A stretch of DNA of 64,000 bases from Bradyrhizobium sp. sBnM-33 (lineage in GTDB: Bacteria > Pseudomonadota > Alphaproteobacteria > Rhizobiales > Xanthobacteraceae), in the NCBI RefSeq assembly GCF_032917945.1, contig NZ_CP136624.1:8417001-8481000 (forward strand). The letters are read 5' to 3'. The position numbers were made by a program, and so were the translations under genes. The notes under the pieces are model-generated. The model was not told the DNA's origin, did not search any database, and saw only the letters and a list, made by a program, of their open reading frames with translations. Shown one piece after another: positions 8,811 to 18,742 of the stretch; position 1 is the stretch's first letter; the number at the start of each line of letters is the position of its first letter.

Positions 8811-9536
8811 GTGGATAGGCTTTCTTCCGTCAGGACAAATTCTCTGTTTGGTTCGAGCCGTTCGATCGCCATTCTTGTCGCGGCATGTGCAATCATCTGG
8901 ACCGGCCCTGCAGCGGCAGGTCTCGTCCTGAACGGCAGCTTTGAGCTGGGAACGTTCACTGGAGGAAATTCTCTCGCTCAGCAAATTCAGCCCGGAGAGA
9001 GCGGGCTTTCAAGCTGGACAGTCAACGACGCGCCCCTGACGTGGTATGCGAGCGGATGGAACAACAACCCTCAGCAGATCGTGCTGACCCCGCGCACAGG
9101 AAATTTCGGCGTTAACTTGGCCGATGGCACCGTAAACACTATAAGGATAAGTCAGACGATCAATCTTCTCGCATTTCAGCAGTATCAACTTAGCTTCTGG
9201 GTTGGTAACTACAGCGCTAACAATGGTCCTGCAGGGCTCAACGTTAATATTACCGACGGGACGTCCAATACGATCCTGTTGTCGGAGAGCGTGACGGCCC
9301 CCTCCACGAACGAGTCCTCCACATGGATTCGGTTCGCATTCAACTTTATCGCGGACGGTACCTCCAACACGATCAGCTTCAACGAAGTCAACGGCCCCTC
9401 CTACATTGGCTTGGATGACGTGAGCATCGCGGCCGTGCCGGAGCCCGCGCCCTGGGCGATGATGATATTGGGCTTCGCTGCTGTTGGCTTTATGGCCTAC
9501 CGCCGGAACTCAAGGCCAGCATTGATGGTCGCCTGA
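8811..9536 (+). CDS. PEP-CTERM sorted exported protein
   Basis: The 241-residue protein has a signal peptide (about residues 18-36, ending PAAAG), an NGSFELGTF start typical of the choice-of-anchor/DUF642-like beta-sandwich, and a C-terminal PEP-CTERM tail: PEPAPWAMMILGFAAVGFMA then YRR. Such tails are thought to be cut and anchored by an exosortase. The motif DGTSNTI occurs twice (ITDGTSNTILLSE and IADGTSNTISFNE), suggesting an internal strand duplication. Start is GTG at 8811, eight bases after AAGGAG; the overlapping ATG at 8809 is in another frame. No exosortase gene is in the window. It is a lone gene, with groEL converging from the other side. Confidence 0.85.
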   Translation: MDRLSSVRTNSLFGSSRSIAILVAACAIIWTGPAAAGLVLNGSFELGTFTGGNSLAQQIQPGESGLSSWTVNDAPLTWYASGWNNNPQQIVLTPRTGNFGVNLADGTVNTIRISQTINLLAFQQYQLSFWVGNYSANNGPAGLNVNITDGTSNTILLSESVTAPSTNESSTWIRFAFNFIADGTSNTISFNEVNGPSYIGLDDVSIAAVPEPAPWAMMILGFAAVGFMAYRRNSRPALMVA

Positions 9537-9553
9537 TCGGAGGCACCCATCGC

Positions 9554-9596
9554 CGACAAAACGGTGATTGGCGCGGTCGAAGACGCGCCAATCACT
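9554..9596 (-). terminator. rho-independent terminator of groESL
   Basis: On the minus strand a perfect 12 bp stem (GTGATTGGCGCG / CGCGCCAATCAC, arms at 9,584-9,595 and 9,564-9,575) with an 8-base loop is followed by CGTTTTG, just after the groEL stop at 9603. Confidence 0.7.
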
Positions 9597-9602
9597 CCCG
9601 AG

Positions 9603-11279
<1,677 letters not shown>

Positions 11280-11296
11280 TTACATCGGGCGGGCTT

Positions 11297-11611
11297 TCAA
11301 GCGGCTTTGCGACTGGCGCCGGACTCCACCAGCACGCCCATGATGTCGTTCTCTTTCATGATCAAATACTCGGTGTCGTCGATCTTGACCTCGGTGCCCG
11401 ACCATTTGCCGAACAGCACGCGATCGCCCACCTGAAGGTCGATCGGAACGAGCTTGCCGGCCTCGTCACGCCCGCCGGGCCCGACCGCCACGACCTCCCC
11501 CTGTTGCGGCTTCTCCTTGGCGGTATCGGGGATGATGATGCCTCCGGCAGTCTTTTCCTCGGCCTCAATGCGCTTGACGACTACCCGATCGTGAAGCGGA
11601 CGGAATTTCAT
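11297..11611 (-). CDS. groS: co-chaperonin GroES
   Basis: The 104-residue protein starts [20 protein letters not shown] and carries the mobile-loop region [18 protein letters not shown] and the [20 protein letters not shown] strands of GroES, the lid of the chaperonin. The ATG at 11,611 is preceded by GAGGAG; the frame is open for 43 further codons upstream without family character. A sigma-32-type promoter lies about 105-130 bases upstream and no CIRCE element (TTAGCACTC-N9-GAGTGCTAA) is present in the leader. Confidence 0.97.
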   Translation of the reverse strand: MKFRPLHDRVVVKRIEAEEKTAGGIIIPDTAKEKPQQGEVVAVGPGGRDEAGKLVPIDLQVGDRVLFGKWSGTEVKIDDTEYLIMKENDIMGVLVESGASRKAA

Positions 11612-11660
11612 TGCGCTCCTCCTCGGCTGTTTGTGGAGATGACAGGGAATCGCAGCCATC

Positions 11661-11700
11661 GACAGGCGGAAGTCTGCGACAGACAGGCGGAAGTCTGCGG
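11661..11700. repeat. 18 bp tandem direct repeat in groES leader
   Basis: GACAGGCGGAAGTCTGCG occurs at 11,661-11,678 and again exactly at 11,683-11,700, a 22-base period. It sits in the predicted untranslated leader of groES. It may be a short duplication with no role. Confidence 0.85.
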
Positions 11701-11716
11701 CTGCAGTATGCGACCT

Positions 11717-11741
11717 AGGTGGCTCAGAATTGCGCTTCAAG
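11717..11741 (-). promoter_or_regulatory. sigma-32-type promoter of groESL
   Basis: On the minus strand CTTGAA (11,741-11,736) is followed after 13 bases by CCACCT (11,722-11,717), four of six matches to the CCCCAT -10 box of heat-shock promoters. Position upstream of groES and absence of a CIRCE fit RpoH control. The -10 match is imperfect. Confidence 0.5.
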
Positions 11742-11911
11742 GGACTTGCAAAAAAAATGATCGACGGCAGCGGGGGTTACAGGCGTTCCAGGAACAAACG
11801 GCTCCACGCGTCTGTTATGTCGTTGCCTGCCGCACAGGACTGCCGCGCCTTTGCAGAGCGCCCGTCCTGAGCAGGCTTGAAAAGCAACCGACGGTTGGTG
11901 GAGGCGCAGCC

Positions 11912-12838
11912 GTGCTTACCGCGCCTGCATATCAATTGCGCCCGTCGCCGCATGTCGTCGTGATCGGAAACGAGAAGGGCGGCTCGGGTAAAACCACAAT
12001 CGCGATGCACGTCGCCGTGGCGCTGCTGAAGGCCGGCCAGCGCGTCGCAACCATCGACCTCGACGGCCGGCAACGGACCCTCACCCACTACGTCGAGAGC
12101 CGGCGCGGTTGGGCGCGGCGGAGCCAGGTCGATCTGGAACTGCCGACGCATTTCTGCATCGCGCGCGTCGAAGGCCCGGTGGTGGAGGAAAACGAGGCCG
12201 CCGAATTCTCCGATTTCCAGCGAGCCGTTGCCGCCGCGCAGGATCGCCATGACTTCGTCGTGATCGATACGCCCCCGCATGACAGCTACCTGATGCGGCT
12301 CGCCCACTCGATCACGGACACCCTGGTGACGCCGCTGAACGACAGTTTTCTCGACCTCGACGTGCTGGCGACACTCGATCCGGTTACGTTGACGGTCACC
12401 GGGGTCGGCCACTACGGCGAGTTGGTGCGCGAGATACGCCGCCATCGCCGGCCGGTTGACGGCGCTCTCATCGATTGGGTCGTGGTGCGCAACCGCATTT
12501 CGCCGCAACGATCATCTACCGCCCCGGTTCTTTGCGGCTGCTTGCAGGAACTGGCCCTCAATGCAGGTTTCCGGGCCATGACTGGCCTTCAGGAGCGGGC
12601 GATCTATCGCGATCTTTTTCCCCGTGGGCTCACCGCGCTGGACGAGCTCTGCGAGACAATGCCCGACAGCGACGGGGAGGAGGCATCTCGTCTCCCCGCG
12701 CGCTGCGAGGTTCAGGGCCTGATCGAGGGGTTGAAGCTGCCAATCGACGATCGCGGTCGCCGCCGCGCGGCACTTCGCGCCGAGTGGTTTGCTTCGCGCA
12801 ATAGCGCGCTGGATACCGATATCCTGGCCGGTCCGTAA
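11912..12838 (+). CDS. ParA/MinD-type ATPase, MipZ-like
   Basis: The 308-residue protein has a deviant Walker A GNEKGGSGKTT near the N-terminus, ATIDLDGRQRT (switch I), FVVIDTPPHDS (switch II) and DTLVTPLNDSFLDLDVL. These, with IDWVVVRNRIS and RAIYRDLFPRGLTALDEL, match the division-site regulator MipZ of alphaproteobacteria, which forms a ParB-linked gradient that blocks FtsZ near poles. It differs from the Caulobacter protein as I recall it at many positions, so it could be a second, divergent copy. I chose the GTG at 11,912, seven bases after GGAGG; the longer frame upstream runs antisense through the groES leader. It is divergent from groESL. Confidence 0.8.
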   Translation: MLTAPAYQLRPSPHVVVIGNEKGGSGKTTIAMHVAVALLKAGQRVATIDLDGRQRTLTHYVESRRGWARRSQVDLELPTHFCIARVEGPVVEENEAAEFSDFQRAVAAAQDRHDFVVIDTPPHDSYLMRLAHSITDTLVTPLNDSFLDLDVLATLDPVTLTVTGVGHYGELVREIRRHRRPVDGALIDWVVVRNRISPQRSSTAPVLCGCLQELALNAGFRAMTGLQERAIYRDLFPRGLTALDELCETMPDSDGEEASRLPARCEVQGLIEGLKLPIDDRGRRRAALRAEWFASRNSALDTDILAGP

Positions 12839-12953
12839 GGTGGGAAGCGTCACTACGGAGCTTGCGTCCAAAAAACTTCGTGAGCATCGGAACGCCCGTG
12901 CGCGGTGTGGGTTCGTTGGAAGCCGTAACAAGCAGTAAAGGAGATTGCGGAAC

Positions 12954-13271
12954 ATGACAAATAAGTCGCGCATTTGCTCGATGGCCGGCATGGCGATCGC
13001 CGGCTCTTTGGCCCTTGGCATCGCCAGTGCATCCGCGCAGGCAATCTATGTCGATTCATATGTCGACCCCTATCCCGTGGCGGTGGCTCCCGGCAGCGTC
13101 TACGTCGCACCGGCGCCGGTTGTCGCGGCGCCGCCGATTGTACGGCCACGCACCGTGGTGGTGAGCCGTCGGGCCTATGTGCCGGCCCCCGCGTTTGGCG
13201 CGCCGTTGCCTTTCGACTACGGACCCTACGGCTACACCACGGAAGTCGGCTATACCATTTCCGACTGGTAA
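12954..13271 (+). CDS. small exported Pro/Val/Tyr-rich protein
   Basis: A 105-residue protein with a signal peptide (about residues 1-27, AGSLALGIASASA then QA) and a mature part rich in VAPAPVVAAPP and PFDYGPYGYTTE. No domain is recognised; related short low-complexity periplasmic proteins are common in Bradyrhizobium. AGGAG lies about 10 bases before the ATG; a TTG at 12,945 is less likely. A strong terminator follows, so it is probably a single-gene transcript. Confidence 0.75.
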   Translation: MTNKSRICSMAGMAIAGSLALGIASASAQAIYVDSYVDPYPVAVAPGSVYVAPAPVVAAPPIVRPRTVVVSRRAYVPAPAFGAPLPFDYGPYGYTTEVGYTISDW

Positions 13272-13296
13272 GCCGGTCGCGTAGACGCCGCGCAGG

Positions 13297-13326
13297 AGGC
13301 CCCGCCGAGGCGGGGCCTTTCTTTTC
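13297..13326 (+). terminator. rho-independent terminator
   Basis: A perfect 10 bp stem AGGCCCCGCC / GGCGGGGCCT (13,297-13,306 and 13,309-13,318) is followed by TTCTTTT. It ends the small exported-protein transcript. Confidence 0.85.
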
Positions 13327-13497
13327 GCGTCCGTCGAATTCCTTGAGGAGCGGTTGGGCCGGACTAGGCGGCGCGCGCAATCTTGGAACGCAAGCTGCGC
13401 CTTCACGCAGCCACTTAATTCTGTCACGATAGTTTTTTGAGGCGCCAGCCTCGTCACAACCACAAGAGCGGCATCAACGCTCCAACGGAAACGTCCC

Positions 13498-15015
13498 ATG
13501 CTCATTCCCATCGCCGATGTGCCACGCTGGTATGCCGAACGGAAACCGAAGGACACCATCGCGGTCAGTCACGGCGCCGATGCCATCACCTGGGAGCAGC
13601 TCGAGCGCAATGCCAACCGACGCGCCCGCGCCTTCGCCGCCAAGGGCGTCAAGCCCGGCGATTTCGTCGCCATCGGCTTGCCCAACAGCAACGTGTTTTT
13701 CGAGACGACCTTTGCGGTGTGGAAATGTGGCGCGACGCCGACATCGCTGACCTGGCGATTGCCGCGTGGCGAGGCCGCAGCCGTGCTCGACATCCTCAAG
13801 CCTTCGCTCGTCGTCGGCGGCCAGCCGGACTGGAACGCGCCGAATTCACTGCCCGCCGATTTCGTTCCCGAAGGTTTTTCGGACGAGCCGGTAACCAATC
13901 CGGTAGCACGTTACTGGAAGGCGATGACCAGCGGCGGCTCGACAGGGCGGCCCAAGGTGATCCTCGACCACATGCCAGCGGTAGTGGAGACGACCGCCCC
14001 CTCCCCGCTCGGCATTCCGCAAAACGCCTCGCTGCTCAATCCCGGGCCGCTCTATCACAACGCGCCGTTCATCGTGTCGCACACCGCGCTGTTCAACGGC
14101 GGTCGCGTCACCGGCCTCGTCAAGTTCGACGCCGAGGAGACGCTGCGCCTGATCGAGAAAAACCGGGTGCAATGGGTCAATTTCGTGCCGACCATGATGC
14201 ATCGGATCTGGGCGCTGCCCGGCGACGTGCGCAATTCCTACGACCTCTCCAGCCTGGAGATCGTGTTTCACATGGCGGCTCCGATGCCGCCATGGCTTAA
14301 GGAAAAATGGATCGAGTGGCTTGGGCCGGAGCGCATCTATGAGCTCTATGGCGGCACCGAGCGACAGGGCGCGACGATCATCTCCGGCACCGAATGGCTG
14401 GCGCACAAGGGCTCGGTCGGCAAGATCGGCGACACCTGCCGCCTAAGGATCATCGGCGAGGACGGCAACGATGTAGCGCTCGGCGAGACCGGCGAGATCT
14501 ATTTCCTGCCCAATGATGGCCCCGGTTCCACCTATCACTATCTCGGCGCCGAGCCGAAGCGCCGGCCGGACGGCTGGGAATCGCTCGGCGATATCGGAAG
14601 GCTGGATGAAGAGGGCTATCTCTATCTCAGCGACCGGCTCGCAGACATGATCCTGCGCGGCGGCGCCAATATCTATCCGGCCGAAGTCGAGGCCGCGGTA
14701 TCGGCGCATCCCGATGTGCGCTCTTGCGTCGTGGTTGGCTTGCCCGATGCCGAATTCGGGCAGCGCGTGCACGCCATCCTCGAACTCGACCGCGGCACAG
14801 ATGCGCAGGCCGTCGCCGACGGCATGGCTGCGTTCCTGGCCGACCGGCTCAGCCGCTACAAGCATCCGGAAAGTTTCGAGGCCGTCCATATCGGCTTGCG
14901 CGACGATTCCGGCAAGGTTCGCCGCACGTTGCTGCGCGACGAACGCGCCGGCTGGCTGAAGGAGAACCGCGATTTCCGGATCATGCCGGCCCGTGCGCGG
15001 GCAAACGTGGAATGA
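13498..15015 (+). CDS. AMP-dependent acyl-CoA synthetase
   Basis: A 505-residue ANL-superfamily ligase that should activate an unidentified carboxylate to its CoA thioester with ATP. Visible motifs are the P-loop MTSGGSTGRPKV (~143-152), the LYGGTERQG A5 motif (~283), SLGDIGRLDEEGYLYLSDR, the hinge ADMILRGGANIYPAEVE (~386) and the C-terminal lysine in RDDSGKVRRTLLRD (~471). It resembles the truncated ligase at the start of the window in length and motif layout and could be a paralogue. It stands alone between the exported-protein gene and the HtrA-like gene; the 163 bases after it hold no gene. Confidence 0.9.
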   Translation: MLIPIADVPRWYAERKPKDTIAVSHGADAITWEQLERNANRRARAFAAKGVKPGDFVAIGLPNSNVFFETTFAVWKCGATPTSLTWRLPRGEAAAVLDILKPSLVVGGQPDWNAPNSLPADFVPEGFSDEPVTNPVARYWKAMTSGGSTGRPKVILDHMPAVVETTAPSPLGIPQNASLLNPGPLYHNAPFIVSHTALFNGGRVTGLVKFDAEETLRLIEKNRVQWVNFVPTMMHRIWALPGDVRNSYDLSSLEIVFHMAAPMPPWLKEKWIEWLGPERIYELYGGTERQGATIISGTEWLAHKGSVGKIGDTCRLRIIGEDGNDVALGETGEIYFLPNDGPGSTYHYLGAEPKRRPDGWESLGDIGRLDEEGYLYLSDRLADMILRGGANIYPAEVEAAVSAHPDVRSCVVVGLPDAEFGQRVHAILELDRGTDAQAVADGMAAFLADRLSRYKHPESFEAVHIGLRDDSGKVRRTLLRDERAGWLKENRDFRIMPARARANVE

Positions 15016-15178
15016 TCCTTAATTGGTCCTGGAACAATTGTGAATCTGCCCCCTTATGAGTCGCATGCCGGCTCATTTTGGGGGACACTTTCAAGACGGC
15101 CGTTTGCAGCATAGATTGTGATGAATTCCCGCGCTTTCGCCCTCACGAAAGGCGCGCCGGTTCGCCAGGAGACCATCC

Positions 15179-16150
15179 ATGCCTTCTTTGACCGAATGGA
15201 GAGTGCCGCCCGCAAACCAGCCGCGCCCGGGCGATTACGCCTTCGACCTCGATAAGACTTTGTCGTCGGTGGTCGGGCTGCATTCGATCATTCCACCCGA
15301 CGCCTTCAGCGCCGAGACGCTCGGCACCGAACGCGCCGGCAATGGCGTCGTGATCGATGACGGGCTGGTGCTGACGATCGGATATCTCATCACAGAAGCG
15401 GAGGCCGTCTGGCTGCACCGCGGCGACGGCCGCGTGGTGGAAGGCCACGCGCTCGGCTTCGATTTCGAGTCCGGCTTCGGCCTGGTGCAAGCGCTCGGCG
15501 ACCTCGACCTCGATCCGCTGCCGCTCGGTTCTTCAGCCACTGCTGCGATTGGCGACCGCGTCGTGGTCGGCGGCGCCGGCGGGCGCACGCGCTCGGTCGC
15601 CAGCCAGATCGCCGCTAAGCAGGAATTCGCGGGCTATTGGGAATATCTGCTGGATGAGGCGATCTTCACTCATCCCGCGCATCCCAATTGGGGCGGCACC
15701 GGGCTGATCTCCAGCCGCGGCGAACTGATCGGCATTGGCTCACTGCAGCTCGAACGCGAGCGCGAGGGCAAGGCCGAGCACGTCAACATGATCGTGCCTA
15801 TAGACCTGTTGAAGCCGGTACTCGACGACATCAGAAAATTCGGCCGCGTCAACAAGCCGGCGCGACCATGGCTCGGCATGTTCACGACCGAAATAGACAA
15901 TCGCGTCGTGGTGGTCGGCATCGCCAGCAAGGGACCGGCAGCGCTCGCCGAATTGAAGACCGGCGACGTCATTCTCGCTGTCAATGGCGACAAGATCACC
16001 AGCCAGACCGGCTTCTATCGCAAGCTCTGGTCGCTCGGCAGTGCCGGCGTCGACGTGCCGCTCACGGTCTACCACGAGGGCCTCACCTTCGACGTGGTGC
16101 TGGCCTCGACCGACCGTGCCAAGCTGTTGAAAGCGCCAAGGCTGCACTAG
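15179..16150 (+). CDS. HtrA/DegP-like S1C protein with lost catalytic triad
   Basis: The 323-residue protein has the trypsin-like fold of S1C proteases followed by one PDZ domain (about 220-310: PWLGMFTTEIDNRVVVVGI, ALAELKTGDVILAVNGDKI). The triad is not there. GLVLTIGYLITEAE replaces the usual LTxxHVV, so histidine is a tyrosine; DFESGFGLVQ replaces DPxTDLAVL, so aspartate is a glycine; NWGGTGLISSRGELIGI replaces GNSGGPL, leaving no serine. There is no signal peptide. It is best read as a pseudoprotease that keeps substrate or partner binding. It lies 51 bases before the alpha/beta hydrolase gene and the two may be co-expressed. Confidence 0.82.
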   Translation: MPSLTEWRVPPANQPRPGDYAFDLDKTLSSVVGLHSIIPPDAFSAETLGTERAGNGVVIDDGLVLTIGYLITEAEAVWLHRGDGRVVEGHALGFDFESGFGLVQALGDLDLDPLPLGSSATAAIGDRVVVGGAGGRTRSVASQIAAKQEFAGYWEYLLDEAIFTHPAHPNWGGTGLISSRGELIGIGSLQLEREREGKAEHVNMIVPIDLLKPVLDDIRKFGRVNKPARPWLGMFTTEIDNRVVVVGIASKGPAALAELKTGDVILAVNGDKITSQTGFYRKLWSLGSAGVDVPLTVYHEGLTFDVVLASTDRAKLLKAPRLH

Positions 16151-16201
16151 ACGACGAGGCTTTCACTAGATTGAGGCTACATTGAAATAAGGGATGGCTT
16201 A

Positions 16202-17275
16202 ATGAGCGAGGCCGTGGTGGACGACATCGTGGCCGTGCTGCCGCCGCTGTTGCAATCGCTGGAAGCCCTCGGCTTTGTCGCGCGCTACCTGAACCCGCCC
16301 GATTTCGACCGCGTGATGGAGGCGGCAGGCCAGCCTGACGAAGCTTTGCGCGCGGTTCGGTCGAAGCTCGCAGAATGGCCGGCGGAGTTCGCAGATATCA
16401 AGACCTCTCTGGAAACGGCGAGCGATGCGGCACTCGCCGCGTTCGCCGGCCTGCGCGTCGTCCAAAATGGCCAAGGCGATTTCACCAGCCTGTTCCGTGC
16501 GCTGCGTTACGCGCCACGCGCGCAGGAGGCACTGTATACGCTGTCGGCGAGATTGCCGCCGATAAGTGAGTTCTTTGTCGACCCTGCGCTGCGCGGAGAC
16601 GCTGATCTCGCGGCAGGGCTGGCGGCCCCGGCTAACGAAAACACCGGCATCTTTCACAATCAGAACGAGCCTGGCAGCCGCGGCGGCTTCTCGCTCTATG
16701 TACCGGAATATTATACGCCCGAGCGCGCATGGCCGCTGGTGATGGCGCTGCACGGCGGCAGCGGCAATGGACGTGGCTTCTTGTGGAGTTGGCTGCGCGA
16801 CGCCCGCAGCCGCGGCGCGATCCTGGTCGCCCCGACCGCGACCGGCTCGACCTGGGCACTGATGGGCGACGATACCGATACGCCAAACTTGATGCGCATC
16901 CTGGAATCGGTGCGCGCACGCTGGAACATTGATCCGAAGCGGATGCTGCTGACCGGGATGAGCGACGGCGGCACGTTCTGCTACGTCACGGGATTCGAGA
17001 GCGCCTCGCCCTTCACCCACCTCGCGCCGGTCGCGGCAACGTTTCATCCGCTGATGGCCGAAATGGCCGATGCCGACAGGCTGCGTGGCCTGCCCGTTCA
17101 CATCGTGCACGGCCGGCTCGACTGGATGTTTCCTGTGCAGGTGGCGCGGCAGACTGCCCAAGCGCTGTCTGCCGCGGGTGCCAGTGTCATCTATCGCGAG
17201 CTCGATGATCTCAGCCACACCTATCCGCGCGAGATGAACGCCGAGATCTTGCAGTGGCTGAACGGCCAGTCCTGA
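16202..17275 (+). CDS. alpha/beta hydrolase, esterase/phospholipase type
   Basis: The 357-residue protein has an unassigned N-terminal helical part (about 1-140) and a C-terminal alpha/beta hydrolase domain: VMALHGGSGNGRGF (oxyanion hole HGG), LLTGMSDGGTF (nucleophile elbow, GxSxG), HIVHGRLDWMFP (acid) and DDLSHTYP (histidine). The triad Ser-Asp-His is complete. It resembles polyhydroxybutyrate-depolymerase/LpqC-like esterases. No signal peptide is seen, so the substrate is probably intracellular. It follows the HtrA-like gene closely. Confidence 0.85.
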   Translation: MSEAVVDDIVAVLPPLLQSLEALGFVARYLNPPDFDRVMEAAGQPDEALRAVRSKLAEWPAEFADIKTSLETASDAALAAFAGLRVVQNGQGDFTSLFRALRYAPRAQEALYTLSARLPPISEFFVDPALRGDADLAAGLAAPANENTGIFHNQNEPGSRGGFSLYVPEYYTPERAWPLVMALHGGSGNGRGFLWSWLRDARSRGAILVAPTATGSTWALMGDDTDTPNLMRILESVRARWNIDPKRMLLTGMSDGGTFCYVTGFESASPFTHLAPVAATFHPLMAEMADADRLRGLPVHIVHGRLDWMFPVQVARQTAQALSAAGASVIYRELDDLSHTYPREMNAEILQWLNGQS

Positions 17276-17393
17276 CCACCGGCGACGCCATCGACACAAT
17301 CTGGTCGGAATTTATCTCTATCAGCAGAACAACTTAGCCAACAACGTGGGGGCGTTGATCAGACCGGTTCATTGAACCGCGACAGGATACGTC

Positions 17394-18734
17394 ATGCCCT
17401 CGAACACCGGCCTCGCCGCTCCACCGCCTACCGCGCGTGCCTCCAATTCGCTGCTGCTTTCGAAAGGCGTCAGCCGCCTCGAAGTCACGCTGAAGCTGAC
17501 GACCGCGATCCTCGCGCTGGCCGCCGGCGTCTACACCTATCTCGGCGTCCGTGAACTGCTGAACGGCAGCCCGACCACGGTGTTCTTCGCCGCGGTGATC
17601 TATTCGGTGGCCGTATCGGTCGGCATTTACGCCTTCTGGATTTTCCTGATGCAGTTCATGCCGCACGTGGTGCACCGCACCGGCCGCGGCCTAATGTTCG
17701 GCTGCATGCTGCTGGGCTCGCTGATGATCGTGGCGATGTCATCCTGGCTCAACGCCTCGGCGCTGGCAGGCGCGGCCGCAATCCAGCAGCATCTCGCCAT
17801 CACCGTCCAGAACTACACCCGCGACCTCGATACCGCAAACAGCAACGCCATCGCCGCGCAAGGCTTGTTGCCGGATATCCAGCTCGCCTCCTCGCGGTTC
17901 GCGAAACTGGCCGACGCCGAACGCGCGGGATCACTGACCGGCACCGCCGGGTCCGGCACTGTGGTGCAGCTTCTGACGCAGATGTCCGGACAGCTCGACA
18001 GTCTCGGGCAGGAAGTCCAGGCGTCGGCCAAGCGCGTCTCGGCACTGTTCGAGCAGGGCGGCAAGCATCTGGCGAAGATGCGCGAATTGATTTCCGACCG
18101 TGGGCCGATCTCGACGCGCAGCGATGCGTTTGCGACCGAATCCTTGGCGCTGTCCGGCGTGATCGCCAACCTGCAGCAGACCTCGGTCGCGCCCGCCGTC
18201 AAGCGCGCCGCGGCGTCGCTGTCGTCAGGCTTCATCGCACCGGCCGCGGGCGGCCGCACGGCCGATCTCGCCGACCGGCAGACTGCCGTGGTCGGCAAGG
18301 TCGAGAGCTCGATCGCGACGCAAGCGGCTTCGCTCGCCGATGCCGCCGACAAGATCCTGGCCTTGCCGCGGGTCGAGCCGGCGCGATTTCAGACCATGTC
18401 GCCGGCCGAAGCCGTGCTTCGTTACGCCGGTGATTTCATTCCGAGTTGGGCCGGCGCGATCTCGATCGATTTGATGCCGGCGGTGCTGGTCTTGATCCTG
18501 TGCGTGGTGCACGCCGCGATCCGGCGCGAGGGGCTTCCCGCGTTCAGTGCCTCCGACATGACCGCGGGCGAACTGGTTTCGGCCCTGCAGATGGCCCGCG
18601 AAGTCGAGGACGCGCGCCGCGTGGCGCCACGTGAGGCCGGGAGCAAGGCCCCCGCGGAAGAGCCTGTGGCCGATCAGGCGACGGAGACGGACGAAAACGT
18701 TACCTCGCTATCGTCGGCGCGGCATACCAAGTAG
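17394..18734 (+). CDS. large membrane protein of unknown function
   Basis: A 446-residue protein I do not recognise. Three hydrophobic segments lie near the N-terminus (about residues 33-55, 63-85 and 98-120) and one near residue 365-385 (IDLMPAVLVLILCVVHAAI). The 240 residues between are alanine-rich, polar and helical, likely periplasmic or coiled (LTQMSGQLDSLGQEVQASAK). The C-terminal tail is charged and cytoplasmic. It is followed only 8 bases later by the ClpP-like gene, so the two are almost surely one operon and may act together at the inner membrane. Confidence 0.75.
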   Translation: MPSNTGLAAPPPTARASNSLLLSKGVSRLEVTLKLTTAILALAAGVYTYLGVRELLNGSPTTVFFAAVIYSVAVSVGIYAFWIFLMQFMPHVVHRTGRGLMFGCMLLGSLMIVAMSSWLNASALAGAAAIQQHLAITVQNYTRDLDTANSNAIAAQGLLPDIQLASSRFAKLADAERAGSLTGTAGSGTVVQLLTQMSGQLDSLGQEVQASAKRVSALFEQGGKHLAKMRELISDRGPISTRSDAFATESLALSGVIANLQQTSVAPAVKRAAASLSSGFIAPAAGGRTADLADRQTAVVGKVESSIATQAASLADAADKILALPRVEPARFQTMSPAEAVLRYAGDFIPSWAGAISIDLMPAVLVLILCVVHAAIRREGLPAFSASDMTAGELVSALQMAREVEDARRVAPREAGSKAPAEEPVADQATETDENVTSLSSARHTK

Positions 18735-18742
18735 GTATCGCC

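Noticed and set aside
11612..11760. CIRCE heat-shock element
   Set aside because: Looked for TTAGCACTC-N9-GAGTGCTAA before groES; not present.
11504..11911. N-terminal extension of the MipZ-like ATPase
   Set aside because: Antisense to groES and its leader, lacks similarity; GTG at 11,912 has GGAGG.
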